A stretch of DNA of 64,000 nt from CAVZTX01 sp963778375 (GCA_963778375.1 CAVZTX010000010.1:62001-126000), one strand, 5' to 3'. Positions 26,770 to 36,371 are shown, counted from the first letter of the stretch. Made by a program: numbers and translations. Notes: generated by a model not told the origin, from the sequence alone.

Positions 26770-28754
26770 CTAAATTGCTTGCCACACTCTGCACCGTTCT
26801 ATCAACCCCAGCAGAAACAATGCGCTGGCTATCTGGTGACCAGCTTACATCAGTCACATATGCTGTATGGCCACGATAAGTGGAGACTGGGTTTCGAGTG
26901 ATGGAGTCCCAGACCTGGACGAGCTTATCATTGCCACCGGAAGCAATATAGCGGCCATTCGGTGACCACGCTACAGCATTGATGCTGGCGGAGAGGTTAC
27001 GGTGAATGAAAAATTCTTTACCCGTTGCCGCGTCCCAGACGCGCATCGTTTTGTCTGAGCCGACCGAGGCAATACGTTGCCCGTTAGGCGACCAGACCAG
27101 GTCATTTACGCGAGCTGTGTGACCGCGATAGGTGAACTGGTTACGTGCGTTGAAAAGTAGAGATGTGAAGAAGTTACCCCTGTCTTTGCTGGGATTCCAG
27201 ACCTGTACGGTTTTATCGTCGCCCGCGGAAGCGATGCGTTGTCCATTAGGCGACCAGGCCACCGCCAGCACTCGATTGGAATGGCCGCGATAGGTGAAGA
27301 TGGTCGCTCCGGTTGTAGCATCCCAGACCTGCACTGTTTTATCATCGCTCGCAGAGGCGATACGACGGCCATCGGGCGACCACGCTATGGCAGTCACTGC
27401 AAGGGCATGCCCACGATAGGTAGAAAGACTCCTGCCGGTGGCGGCATCCCAGATCTGCGCCGTTCCATCGTTGCTTGCAGAGACGATGCGCCGACTATCG
27501 GGTGACCATGCGACTGCATTCACCCGGTCGGTATGACCTTTGCAGATGAAGGTTGTATCGCCACTGGAAGCATTCCATATTCTAACCGTTTTATCGTAGC
27601 TGGCCGAGGCAATGAGATTACCATCGGGTGACCAGGTCACCGCTGTCACGCGGCTGGAATGACCTTTGCAGATATGCTGCGTGGTTTTCTGTGGCTGCGG
27701 CTGCTGGGAACGTGATTGAGAGGATGCAGGTTTGGGAATGGTTGGCGGTTGATACATCCCCCGCATTCCAGACTTAAGAGATGTAGGGGCCCGATTTATC
27801 GCGCCCGCGTGCTGGGTAGCAATATGTTGCAGTTCCAGCTTGACGGTTACCATACTGTCCGGTCTTTTGCTCGCATCCATCTCTAGCATCTGCACGATGA
27901 GGGTCTCAAGGGGCGACAGCGTGGGATGGTTACGCAATTGTAAAGGGGCAAATTGAAATGGGCTTTCGGAAGGGTCGTTGCCTGTGAGCATCTGGTGGAG
28001 TGTTGCGCCCAATGCATAAATATCGACACGAGGAGTTGATTGTGTTTTACCGTACTGCTCCGGCGCGGCATATCCCGACGAACCAAGCGCGGTTGTATCT
28101 TTGGCTTGCCCAGGCTTGAAGTGGCGAGCAATGCCGAAGTCGATCAGGTAGAGGTGATTATCGAGAGTCAGCATCACATTAGCAGGTTTAAGGTCGCGGA
28201 AGATGATCGGCGGTTGGCGCGTGTGCAGGTAGCCAAGTACAGTACAGAGCTGGATGCCCAAATCGAGGACTTTCTCGATGGGGAGATATCCACCCTGCAA
28301 TTTCCCCAGATGTTCTTCCAGCGTCTCGCCCTCGATGAAGTCCATCACGAGGTACCAGCGTCCGGCATCGGTGAATTGTTCATAGATACGGGGAAGGTTG
28401 GGATGTGTGAGGCTGGCGAGCAGGAGCGCCTCGCGTTTGAAAGCGTTGGTCGCTTCGAGAATCTCCTGTGGGATTCAAGCTACTCTGGCTCATCTCTTTG
28501 ATCGCAACTGGTCGATTATAGAACTGTGTATCTGCTGCTTTGTAGACGGCACCGAAACCACCTTGGCCTATCGAGTTGATGATGCGATAACGCTGCTTGA
28601 GCACATGATTGTAGATGAGCAGTCCGGTAGAGGAGCTACTGGGAAATTTCTTGCCCGCATTGGTATGGAGAGGTTTTCCGCAGGCGAAACAATAGAGGGC
28701 TTGCGACCTATTGGCCGCGCCGCACGAATCACAGTAAAGAGGCGAAGAAATCAT
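26770..28754 (-). CDS. Ser/Thr kinase with zinc ribbon and seven WD40 repeats, two frameshifts
   Basis: Repaired length is about 679 residues. Order: zinc ribbon (Cys8, Cys11, Cys22, Cys25); kinase domain with SIGQGGFGAVYKA, Lys86, FRDLKPAN, DFG in LIDFGIARH, and SSGYAAPEQY; Pro/Gln linker; seven WD40 blades. Break 1 at 28466-28472: removing one base gives QEILEATNAFKREALLLASL and joins the two kinase pieces. Break 2 at about 26788: removing one base finishes blade seven as TVQVWQAI with stop TAG at 26770-26772. Both breaks are single extra bases. A cytosolic signalling kinase typical of Ktedonobacteria. The linker contains a dispersed repeat (27783-27806). Confidence 0.85.
27783..27806 (+). 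repeat. GTAGGGGCCCGATTTATCGC repeat within kinase linker
   Basis: The 24-base unit GTAGGGGCCCGATTTATCGC plus GCCC lies in the Pro/Gln-rich linker. It is translated on the minus strand as AGAINRAPTS, without breaking the frame. Confidence 0.7.
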
Positions 28755-28979
28755 CTTATCCCTTGTTTAGAGATTTGGTCCGATGAGCAGGTCGTTTCAA
28801 TTGTGTTCGGTTGCTGATAATGTTGTGCTGCATCGGCTGAATGGTAGCATGGATGAAGAACAAATGTCAAGTAAATTTCAATTGCTAAAAGCAGTAGTCA
28901 ACTACAGGTTCTCTTTTATCCCATAGTCCTATTCATTTCGCAAAAAGGCTATTTTTGGTGTCTATTCTGTAGGACATAA

Positions 28980-28988
28980 TGTTATAAT
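28980..28988 (+). promoter_or_regulatory. Extended -10 promoter, TGTTATAAT
   Basis: A consensus TATAAT at 28983-28988 is preceded by TG at the extended -10 position, about 90 bases before the response regulator start. No well-spaced -35 is visible. It probably drives the regulator-plsX unit. Confidence 0.5.
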
Positions 28989-29080
28989 ACAGCTATCAAG
29001 AGAGGACAGGGTAGCTGGCATAGAGCACAGCTTCCATATGGCATTATTTCCGTTGTGCTGTTTTTATGAAGGGGTTGCCG

Positions 29081-29449
29081 ATGTCTAAAAAGATTCTGAT
29101 TATGGATGACGACCCGACTATTGCCGATCTGCTGAGAGAGGCGCTGGCAGATGAAGGCTATGAAACGTATATGACAACGCAGAGTTTGCGTTTCTACGAT
29201 GCGGTACGCGAACATCAACCGAATCTCATTCTGCTGGACTTGATGATGCAGTACCTGGATGGGCGCGATGAGCTCAAACTCATGCAGTTGGGTGAAGAAA
29301 AGATTCCAGTTATTGTTGTCACGGCCTACCTGGATGCAGGAAATGAGGAAGAAGAGTTTCGCGAGGCTGGGGTGGTGCATATCGTCTACAAACCCTTCGA
29401 CCTGGATAAGCTCGTAGACCTGGTCAAGTCAACGATAGGTGAACCATAG
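29081..29449 (+). CDS. Stand-alone response regulator (CheY-like)
   Basis: 122 residues, a single receiver domain. Acidic cluster MDDD (9-11), phospho-acceptor Asp53 in LILLDLMM, Thr in VVTAYL and Lys in VYKPFD. ATG 29081 has AAGGGG 7 bases upstream; a frame to 29066 is longer but poorer. No output domain and no adjacent histidine kinase. It shares a transcript with plsX, 11 bases downstream, an unusual pairing. Confidence 0.88.
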   Translation: MSKKILIMDDDPTIADLLREALADEGYETYMTTQSLRFYDAVREHQPNLILLDLMMQYLDGRDELKLMQLGEEKIPVIVVTAYLDAGNEEEEFREAGVVHIVYKPFDLDKLVDLVKSTIGEP

Positions 29450-29460
29450 AGGAAAAACTC

Positions 29461-30507
29461 ATGAATGCTTCCGTCCATGTTGCCCTGGATGCAATGGGAG
29501 GTGACAACGCCCCTGGCGAAATCGTACTGGGGGCAGTGCAGGCAGCACGTGAGTATCATATGGGCGTATACCTGGTAGGTCGCGAGGATGCTATTCGAGC
29601 GGAACTTGCCAAACATAACACAGCGGGCCTTGATCTGCCCATTATCCATACTGACGAGATCATTGAGATGGATGAACATCCAGCGACTGCCGTGCGCCGC
29701 AAAAAAAACGCCTCGATGACGGTGGCGCTTCAGTTGGTACGCGACGGTAAGGCGCTTGGTGCTGTTTCTGCTGGCAATAGCGGAGCCATGATGGCAGCTT
29801 CGCTCTTTACGCTCAAGCGCATCGAGGGTGTGGAACGACCTGCTCTTGGCGGTGTGTTTCCTACGAAAGACAGCGCCTGCCTGGTAATCGATATGGGAGC
29901 AAATACGGATTGCAAGCCCGAATACCTGCAGCAATTTGCCTTGATGGGTTCCACTTATATGGAGCGCATCTTTCATGTGGAGTCGCCTCGTGTTGGTTTG
30001 CTTGCTAACGGTGAGGAGGAAAGCAAGGGCAACTCGCAGGTGCAAGAGGCACACCAGTTGCTTAAGGCAAACGCCGGAACGTTGGGCCTGAATTTTATCG
30101 GGAATGTCGAGGGACGTGATATTCCTGCTGGAGGTGCGGATGTGGTGGTATGCGATGGCTTTGTTGGCAATGTTGTCCTTAAGCTCAGTGAAGGGCTGGC
30201 CGAAACGCTCCTGAGTATGATGCGTACACAAATGACGAGTTCACTGCCCAGGAAGCTAGCTGCGGCAGTGCTGCGCCCGGGTCTGCGCGAGATGTTTCGG
30301 AGGCTGGACTATGCTGAATATGGCGGGGTGCCACTCTTAGGCGTGAATGGTTCGGCAATTATTTCACATGGCCGCTCGAAGGCAAAGGCGATCAAGAATG
30401 CGCTGCGCGTAGCCCGACAGACGGCAGAAACCGATGTTGCGGGAGCCATTGCTGACGGTTTAGCAAGATTGCATCCAGGCAACGAGAAAAAAGAAGCAGA
30501 GGTATAG
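29461..30507 (+). CDS. plsX: Phosphate acyltransferase PlsX
   Basis: 348 residues, full length. PlsX makes acyl-phosphate from acyl-ACP for PlsY in phospholipid synthesis and sits on the inner membrane face. Hallmarks: ALDAMGGDNAPGEIVLGA, VSAGNSGAMMA, VIDMGANTDCKPEYLQQFA, NGEEESKGN and VCDGFVGNVVLK. GAGGAAA before ATG. Second gene after the response regulator; a strong terminator follows. The usual neighbours (fabH, rpmF) are absent. Confidence 0.96.
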   Translation: MNASVHVALDAMGGDNAPGEIVLGAVQAAREYHMGVYLVGREDAIRAELAKHNTAGLDLPIIHTDEIIEMDEHPATAVRRKKNASMTVALQLVRDGKALGAVSAGNSGAMMAASLFTLKRIEGVERPALGGVFPTKDSACLVIDMGANTDCKPEYLQQFALMGSTYMERIFHVESPRVGLLANGEEESKGNSQVQEAHQLLKANAGTLGLNFIGNVEGRDIPAGGADVVVCDGFVGNVVLKLSEGLAETLLSMMRTQMTSSLPRKLAAAVLRPGLREMFRRLDYAEYGGVPLLGVNGSAIISHGRSKAKAIKNALRVARQTAETDVAGAIADGLARLHPGNEKKEAEV

Positions 30508-30509
30508 GT

Positions 30510-30559
30510 TCTCAAAGAAAATGGCCAGCGAGTATGTCCACTGGCCATTTTCTTTGAGA
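30510..30559. terminator. Bidirectional terminator after plsX
   Basis: A perfect 19-bp stem (30510-30528 with 30541-30559) with a 12-base loop lies between plsX and the convergent KGG gene, whose stop codon touches its edge. Confidence 0.88.
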
Positions 30560-30894
30560 TTACTCGCCTTTTTTCTGGCGTTTGGCAGTTCCACCTTTCT
30601 TTCCAATGCGACTGTAGAAATCTGGGTCTTGCCGTTCCTTGGTGGTATTGCCGCCCTTTTTTCCCATCTCTGAAAAGTGATCTGAGCCATATTTTGTCAT
30701 ATTGGCTTTGCCACCTTTCTTTGCGATGGCACGGTAGTACTCCGTACCACGCTTGTCTTTAAGCGCCGTCCCCCCTTTTTCCCGATACGCCGATAGTAGT
30801 CTTCCCCATACTTATCACGAACCGTACTTCCCCCTTTACGGCCTGCTTCAGACGTTGACATGGGTGAGGGTCTTTCGTCGCCTTGAGGCAACAT
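30560..30894 (-). CDS. KGG-repeat general stress protein (YciG/Con-10 type), frameshifted
   Basis: About 111 residues after repair. It has four or five repeats of ~22 residues ending in KKGG: RKGGSTVRDKYGEDYYRRIG, then DKRGTEYYRAIAKKGG, KYGSDHFSEMGKKGG and DPDFYSRIGKKGG, with a basic end. Such hydrophilic proteins are induced in stress or sporulation. The frame breaks at a C6/T5 tract (30770-30780): one G is missing from the coding-strand run, so the first repeat reads into nonsense unless mended. ATG 30894 has AAAGGGG at a spacing of 6; an internal ATG at 30861 is possible. The homopolymer site points to a sequence error. Confidence 0.72.
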
Positions 30895-31441
30895 GTCGAA
30901 CCCCTTTCCCCGGTCTGATACTTCCCTGCATTCAGATGCTGCTCGAATAGCAACAACCCTGTCCGGTAGCAGACAACTGAATACCTGTGTCCATAATCTC
31001 CGGCTGAACAATATAAATAAAACAGGCTGTTTGCCTGTCACGGACAGTATAGCGGAAAGCTCGACACGTGTCAATAAATCAATCGGCCTATATCCGCCAT
31101 TCGTTCTGAATTTTCGGATTTCATCTAGACAAACTGGCGCGCAATGTCTATACTATTAGCAGTAAATGTATCAATGTGTTTCATGGAGAATTTTTCTGTA
31201 TGGGTGATCGACAAGCGAAGAAATCTATCACTGGGCGCGATAAATCTGGCCCCTACAGGTCATTTGCTCTTGTTCCTGTACCTGTTGATGAGCGGTTCAG
31301 AAGAGCTACTATGCCCATGCAGCCTTTATGGTGGCAGCGTTTCACAGAGTGGATCGCGTATTATAGGATCCAACTGCGCTGGGATATTGAACGTCGTGCT
31401 TCCCGACTCTTTCATCGACGTTGGGGTGGATAGAAGAAACG
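30895..31441. other. Intergenic, one dispersed repeat, no gene seen
   Basis: About 550 bases between the KGG gene and the bL25 terminator. Open frames here lack ribosome sites and homology. It contains the repeat at 31233-31256. No other structure recognised. Confidence 0.45.
31233..31256 (-). repeat. GTAGGGGCCAGATTTATCGC repeat
   Basis: The minus strand reads GTAGGGGCCAGATTTATCGC then GCCC. One mismatch from the 27783 copy. Intergenic. Confidence 0.7.
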
Positions 31442-31477
31442 GTTGGAACGCCACCCGTGAGAGGATAGCGTTCCAAC
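31442..31477 (-). terminator. Terminator of bL25 gene
   Basis: GTTGGAACGC (31442-31451) pairs with GCGTTCCAAC (31468-31477) as a perfect 10-bp stem, 26 bases after the bL25 stop. Confidence 0.72.
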
Positions 31478-31503
31478 AATGTGCATGTTTACTGCGCTAT
31501 TGT

Positions 31504-32157
31504 TTATTCAGCAGTATTCGGAGCGGCTGAAGCCTCAGCAGTGCCAGCAGCAGGCGTAGCTTCTTCAGTAGGTGCAACCTCCTCAGCCACTTCGGCACGT
31601 GTGGCAGCAACCTTTGCAACACCTTCTCCTGGATCGGTAATCAATGTGAAATTCGCCGGTAATGGAACATCAGAAGCGTGGATGATGGCATCGATTTCGG
31701 CTAGCGATGAGACATCGGCTTCGAGGTATTCAGGAATGTCCGATGCCGCACATTCTACTTCAAGCGCATCGAGCAGGTGTAGCAATACACCTCCTTCATT
31801 TTTTGCGGCCGGGGCTTCACCGACAAAATGCAACGGCACTTTGACATTGATACGCTCGGTCAGGCTTACACGGAAGAAGTCAACATGTATGACATTACCG
31901 GTACGCGGATCGTGCTGTATGTGACGAACCAGGACGGTCTGTCCATCAGTCGCGCCTGGCATGCGCAAGGCTATGATGCCTGCTAAGTGATGCGAACGCT
32001 GCAGACGTTTGAAGGCAACTGCATCGACTTGCACTGCCTGAGACTCTTCATGATGCCCGAAAATGTTGCCGGGAATGAAGCCTGCTTTACGTAGACGTTT
32101 GCTTGCTTTTCCTAAGACTTCACGAGGGGCAACCTCTAGTTCTGTTTGTTGTGCCAT
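31504..32157 (-). CDS. rplY: Ribosomal protein bL25 (CTC form)
   Basis: 217 residues, the long CTC/TL5-type bL25 that binds 5S rRNA. The N-terminal 5S-binding domain opens ELEVAPREVLGKASKRLRKA with GFIPGNIFGHHEES. The beta-domain follows (HIQHDPRTGNVIHVDFFRVS), then the C-terminal CTC domain and an Ala/Glu-rich tail. AAAGGAG ribosome site. Upstream lies a pair of tandem dispersed repeats rather than a gene. Confidence 0.94.
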   Translation of the reverse strand: MAQQTELEVAPREVLGKASKRLRKAGFIPGNIFGHHEESQAVQVDAVAFKRLQRSHHLAGIIALRMPGATDGQTVLVRHIQHDPRTGNVIHVDFFRVSLTERINVKVPLHFVGEAPAAKNEGGVLLHLLDALEVECAASDIPEYLEADVSSLAEIDAIIHASDVPLPANFTLITDPGEGVAKVAATRAEVAEEVAPTEEATPAAGTAEASAAPNTAE

Positions 32158-32215
32158 TTGAAAATAACTCCTTTCACAGATCCTTCGCTTTGCTCAGGAT
32201 GACATTCGAAATTTG

Positions 32216-32300
32216 TCATCCTGTAGGGGCTGTGCCTTGGGCCTGCCCGGGCTTTGGTCAACTTGGTCATCCTGTAGGGGCTGTGCCTTGGGCCTGCCCT
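32216..32300 (+). repeat. Tandem pair of GTAGGGGC repeats
   Basis: Two identical 34-base copies, 32216-32249 and 32267-32300, begin GTCATCCTGTAGGGGCTGTG and end GGGCCTGCCC, 17 bases apart. A related copy is at 34164-34193. They fill the short gap between bL25 and polX. Confidence 0.85.
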
Positions 32301-32318
32301 GACGAAGGATCTCTCCTT

Positions 32319-34079
32319 TCACTTCTTTTGTCTTCTTGTTCTGAAGAAGTCTAACAATGCCTGTGTGTGCAGGGTATTGAGTACATCGCTGGCACGTAGC
32401 CAGCCTTTACGCGCAATACCTACACCATAACGCATCATATCCAGTCCGTCAATAGAGTGAGCATCAGGATCGATTGGAATCTTGATGCCCTTATCACGTG
32501 CGCGATGTAAGTAGCGCCAGTCTAAGTCCAGTCGTGATGGGTGAGCGTTGATCTCAATACAGACCTGATGAGCTGCGGCGGCATCAATTATCGCTTCCAC
32601 GTCAATTTCATAGCCAGCTCTTCCAAGTAGGATACGACCGGTGGGATGCCCAATGATATCAACGTAGGGATTGGCGATTGCTCGCAGCATGCGCTCGGTC
32701 TGCTCCTGCAAAGGTAGATTGAACAGGCTATGGATTGAGGCAACCACAAAATCAAGACTTGCCAGTGCCTCATCTGGAAAATCGAGCGAACCATCACGTA
32801 GAATATCGCACTCCGTTCCCTTGAGGATGTGGATGCGGCCAGCAAATTCTTCATTCAGACGGTCAATCTCTTCGGACTGGCGACGCAATGCATCCTCATT
32901 CAACCCGCCTGCATAGGCAGCTACTTTGCTATGGTCGGTGATTCCTACGTACTCGTACCCGCGTGCGATGCATGCCTCGGTCATTTCACGGATGGTATTT
33001 TGTCCATCACTCCAGGTGGAGTGAACATGCAACACTCCACGCAGATCACTTTCCTGTACTAACACAGGAAGTGCATGATGTACTGCTGCCTCGATCTCTC
33101 CTGTATCCTCGCGCAGTTCGGGCTCGATATAGTCCATGCCCAGCGCAGCATAGATATCCGCTTCATCTTTGCAAGGAATAAGTTCTAGATGCGGCTCTTT
33201 GCCTCGAAAGAGGCCATAGTCGTTGATGGTCATATTCATACTGAGCGCACGGCGTCGCAGGGGTATGTGATGCTCTTTTGAACCTGAGAAGTGATGCAGC
33301 GTATAGGGAAACTGGCTATCATTGACGACGCGCAAATCCATGTTCATGCCGCTTTTGAGTACCACACTTGACTTGGTTTCGCCTTTGCCGGTAATCGCTG
33401 CCACAGAAGGTTGGCTCGTGAAAACATCCATGATCTTGCGCTTCACGTCATCGCCGGCTGCATCGTCAACACTGGCTACCATATCGATGTCTCCAATCGT
33501 TTCCCGCCGCCGACGTAGGCTGCCCGCTACCTGCAAACGTACAATTTCTGGCATTTCTGCCAGGACGGCGCGGATACGTTCGGCCTCTGCTTCTGCCACC
33601 GGATAGAGAAAACGATCGGCATTTTGCGAAAGAAAAGCAATGCCTTGTAAAATTTTGTCCTGTGTCTTCTTGCCAAAGCCTGGAAGCGGCGCAATTTTGT
33701 TCTCTTTGCAGGCCTGCTCCAGTTCCGCGATACTATTGATATGCAAGGCGGTATAAATTGCATTAATTTTCTTTGGACCTACTCCCTGGATGCGCAGCAT
33801 TTCAATTTTGATGGGAGGCGTGGTGGCAACTAGTTCGTCAAATAAGGCCATGTGTCCGGTGTTAATAAGTTCTTCAATGCGCTTGATAATAGTTGATCCT
33901 AGTCCTGGTACGCCTTTCAACTTGCCTTCGCGCGTCAGTTGTTCGATATCACCATCCAACGCACTGACGGCACGAGCGGCGTTCTGATAGGCCCGCACCT
34001 CAAAGGGGTTACTGCCCTCTTTCAATTCTAGCAAAGCACCGACTTGGTCGAGTATATTAGCAACTTCATTTTTATCCAT
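32319..34079 (-). CDS. polX: DNA polymerase/3'-5' exonuclease PolX
   Basis: 586 residues, full length for bacterial PolX, a base-excision-repair type polymerase. N-terminal helix-hairpin-helix 8-kDa domain (GVPGLGSTIIKRIEEL, RIQGVGPKKINAIYTAL), pol-beta palm with the metal Asp pair in GDIDMVASV and MDLRVV, and C-terminal PHP phosphoesterase domain (HVHSTWSDGQ, GITDHSK, ASIHSLF, GHPTGR, DPDAHS). Intact and separated from its neighbours by repeats on both sides. Confidence 0.96.
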   Translation of the reverse strand: MDKNEVANILDQVGALLELKEGSNPFEVRAYQNAARAVSALDGDIEQLTREGKLKGVPGLGSTIIKRIEELINTGHMALFDELVATTPPIKIEMLRIQGVGPKKINAIYTALHINSIAELEQACKENKIAPLPGFGKKTQDKILQGIAFLSQNADRFLYPVAEAEAERIRAVLAEMPEIVRLQVAGSLRRRRETIGDIDMVASVDDAAGDDVKRKIMDVFTSQPSVAAITGKGETKSSVVLKSGMNMDLRVVNDSQFPYTLHHFSGSKEHHIPLRRRALSMNMTINDYGLFRGKEPHLELIPCKDEADIYAALGMDYIEPELREDTGEIEAAVHHALPVLVQESDLRGVLHVHSTWSDGQNTIREMTEACIARGYEYVGITDHSKVAAYAGGLNEDALRRQSEEIDRLNEEFAGRIHILKGTECDILRDGSLDFPDEALASLDFVVASIHSLFNLPLQEQTERMLRAIANPYVDIIGHPTGRILLGRAGYEIDVEAIIDAAAAHQVCIEINAHPSRLDLDWRYLHRARDKGIKIPIDPDAHSIDGLDMMRYGVGIARKGWLRASDVLNTLHTQALLDFFRTRRQKK

Positions 34080-34163
34080 ACCGGTATCATCCTTATGTTA
34101 CGTTCTACCCTGCGAGAGATACTTCGCTATTGCTCACGATGACAGCCTTTCGATCGTCCTCCT

Positions 34164-34193
34164 GTAGGGGCAGTGCCTTGTGCCTGCCCTCGC
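34164..34193 (+). repeat. GTAGGGGCAGTGCCTTGTGC repeat
   Basis: GTAGGGGCAGTGCCTTGTGC then CTGCCCTCGC. A variant of the 32216 pair, in the gap after the small gene at 34201. Confidence 0.65.
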
Positions 34194-34200
34194 AAAGGAC

Positions 34201-34668
34201 CTACGTTAAGCGCAAATCAAAAAACTCAGGTGAGCGCGTGGTCACTTCAAAGGGATTGCGTCCCTTGAGGTCACGATTGAGGTAGCGTTTGCAATCGAAA
34301 TGCACGAGCAGCCAGCAATTCCATTCGTTTGTGACAAAGACGGCATCCCAGGGCTTCTCGGTACCCGTATCCAGCAGCTTGTTGCAGACGAAGCAGCGTC
34401 CCATGCCTGCCTGCACGGCTCGCTCAAGCCAGGTGTAGACAAATGCATTGAGATCGTCCAGGTTCATGAAATCAAGGCACGAATCGGGGTACCCGAAGAG
34501 TACAGGATCGGGGCACTCACGAAAGTCCGTATGAGCGCGGCTGAGTGCGATAATGGGCGCTTTCACGGTCACTTTGACTTCATCGTGTTCCGGGTCTTCT
34601 GGCGAAATCGCGACGTTATGCAGCAGGAGTCCCTCCCGCGCAAACCAACTGAGTAGTTCGTTCCTCAT
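34201..34668 (-). CDS. Unknown protein with possible zinc site
   Basis: 155 residues, soluble, unrecognised. It carries CFVCNKLL (residues ~93-98) and a later HFDCKRYL, a Cys2-His-Cys pattern that could bind zinc in an otherwise mixed alpha/beta protein. Begins MRNELLSWFAREGLLL. Minus-strand neighbours are GNAT (upstream) and polX (downstream). The codon pattern and unbroken frame favour a real gene. Confidence 0.6.
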   Translation of the reverse strand: MRNELLSWFAREGLLLHNVAISPEDPEHDEVKVTVKAPIIALSRAHTDFRECPDPVLFGYPDSCLDFMNLDDLNAFVYTWLERAVQAGMGRCFVCNKLLDTGTEKPWDAVFVTNEWNCWLLVHFDCKRYLNRDLKGRNPFEVTTRSPEFFDLRLT

Positions 34669-34748
34669 AGTCTTGCCATTAATGTATCATTTGAGGCGGA
34701 GAGCGTCAACTTTTTGGCTATAGCGCTGAATTTGAGGTACTGAGATTG

Positions 34749-35204
34749 CTAGCGGTAACTCTTGCGGAATCCATCCCCTAACCTTCGAAATCCGTGAGCT
34801 TGATAAAAGCTGGCGGACGATTCCGTCGAAAGCACGTCGATGCGCGTATGTGGGTTGAGGTAGTGACAAACATCAAGCAGCAGACGGCCTATGCCTTTGC
34901 CCCGATGTTTAGCATCGATTAGCAATTCCGGGATAAATGTTGTTATCTCCCCATCCGTCAGTCCTCGCACAAATCCAATCACGGCTTCGTCCTCGGTCGC
35001 AACAAGTGCAGGCCACGACTGCTGCCAGGCAATGAACGCCTCATCTGACCTGATTTGAGGCGTGGGCCATCCCTCAGCATGAGAGAGTCGCTGGATAGCT
35101 GGAAAATCATTTTCTGTCCAGGGCCTAATGAATATACCTTGGGGCAACGTGACATACGCGAGTGCAGCTTCAACCTGGCGTTGTCGAGCATCGTTTTGAG
35201 GCAT
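34749..35204 (-). CDS. GNAT family N-acetyltransferase
   Basis: 151 residues. The acetyl-CoA pyrophosphate-binding motif A is ELLIDAKHRGKGIGRLLLD (R/QxxGxG/A), followed by TESSASFYQAHGFRRLG, the typical beta-5/alpha-4 end. Starts MPQNDARQRQVEAAL. Acceptor unknown. Lies in its own unit; the small gene at 34201 follows after 80 bases and may share the transcript. Confidence 0.87.
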   Translation of the reverse strand: MPQNDARQRQVEAALAYVTLPQGIFIRPWTENDFPAIQRLSHAEGWPTPQIRSDEAFIAWQQSWPALVATEDEAVIGFVRGLTDGEITTFIPELLIDAKHRGKGIGRLLLDVCHYLNPHTRIDVLSTESSASFYQAHGFRRLGDGFRKSYR

Positions 35205-35315
35205 AAGAGTTCCCCTAGTTTAACGAAAGAATATCTTTCGATATTGTTAACATTACCATAATAGCAGCTTAATACCAATCAGCTATCCTATAGATGTCAA
35301 GAACATTTCCCTGTT

Positions 35316-35437
35316 GGATACTGGTGGCGAATTACTCCTGACCACCAAAAGAAGCGATGCCCCCTCCGTAGGGGCCACATTTATGGCGCCCCTGGAGCGG
35401 GGTGGGGCAACCCTGCCCGAATTCGCCACCAGTATCC
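35316..35437. mobile_element. 122-bp MITE with 18-bp inverted repeats
   Basis: Perfect terminal inverted repeats GGATACTGGTGGCGAATT (35316-35333) and its complement (35420-35437) bound a 122-bp element without coding capacity. The direct repeat TGTT lies immediately outside both ends (35312-35315 and 35438-35441), the expected target-site duplication. The interior holds a GTAGGGGCCACATTTATGGC repeat copy (35368-35392). A non-autonomous element; its partner transposase is not in the window. Confidence 0.75.
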
Positions 35438-35648
35438 TGTTGGCTGATGCTGTCATGAATTAGCAAATACTATTCAGCATCTCCAACCATATCCTCGACA
35501 AACCACTCTAATCGTGGCTATAATCACTACCTGACTATGGTCGCGCCTCACGCCAAAACGACGCTACGCTCTATAGAGCACAGCGCTCGTAGTGCGAGCG
35601 AGGGGTAGACTCCGAACCTCTCGCTCTTGGGGAATTGGTTGTATTTTC

Positions 35649-36371
35649 TCACTTTTTTGAGTTTTGAGTTGGCGTTATAGTCGGTGTTGGTGGAAACGTC
35701 GTAACGGACGTATTGGATGGCATGGGAGTAGATATTGCCTTATGCACGCCGACAACCTTTCCGATAATATCCTTCTGTGGTAAGAACCCCCAGTCGCGTG
35801 AATTTGAACTTCCAGCGCGATTATCCCCAAGCACAAAATAGTCGTGAGGGGGAATACGTAGATTGGTAATCTTTTTATAGGCAAAAGGGTTCCCCTGATT
35901 TTTAGGAGAAACATAGGGTTCATGCAACAGTTTGCCATTGAGGATTATCTTCGTATCTTCAATAGTGATAACATCTCCCGGAATGGCTATAACACGTTTG
36001 ATGTAGATTTGAGAAGGGTCCGGGGGAGCATGAAAGGCAATGATATCGCCACGAGCAGGCTGATGCGAACGATAGGCAGATGTATCTACCTCTAGAATAC
36101 TGCCATTGTGCAGAGTTGGTTCCATAGCAACACCGTCCATTCGAAATAACATATATGCGGGGGTTGCTGAAGCGATGGGGGCAGGAGAACCTCCAGTCAA
36201 TGTACGATGCTGGCTTGCAAGACTCAATAAGACGACGAAAGCGCTCACAAGAAGTGCCGTTATGACGAAAGCAGCGGCGACATTCATGAAAGGCCACGCG
36301 TTCGACTTGCGAACATGTTGAGAGTTCTTATGCTCAGGTAATAGTTCTGGAGGCTGTTGCGGTGTAATCAT
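35649..36371 (-). CDS. Signal peptidase I homologue lacking the catalytic Ser
   Basis: 240 residues, type I signal peptidase (S26A) layout: cytosolic N-terminus, one TM helix (~30-52), Ser/Ala linker, then the catalytic domain. The box B motif is DGVAMEPTL, with Ala82 where the nucleophile Ser should be (codon GCT). The general-base Lys125 in IYIKRVIAIPGD and the GDNRAGSSNSRDWG box are intact. Unless this is a base error (TCT to GCT), the protein cannot use the normal mechanism. A Thr/Pro-rich tail of ~25 residues follows the domain. Monocistronic. Confidence 0.85.
   Translation of the reverse strand: MITPQQPPELLPEHKNSQHVRKSNAWPFMNVAAAFVITALLVSAFVVLLSLASQHRTLTGGSPAPIASATPAYMLFRMDGVAMEPTLHNGSILEVDTSAYRSHQPARGDIIAFHAPPDPSQIYIKRVIAIPGDVITIEDTKIILNGKLLHEPYVSPKNQGNPFAYKKITNLRIPPHDYFVLGDNRAGSSNSRDWGFLPQKDIIGKVVGVHKAISTPMPSNTSVTTFPPTPTITPTQNSKK

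Noticed and set aside
31144..31530. Plus-strand frame of 128 codons
   Set aside because: Runs through a dispersed repeat and the bL25 terminator; composition not protein-like.
32216..32300. CRISPR array
   Set aside because: Only two copies of a 34-base unit, both of a dispersed palindrome family found elsewhere; no cas genes in the window.
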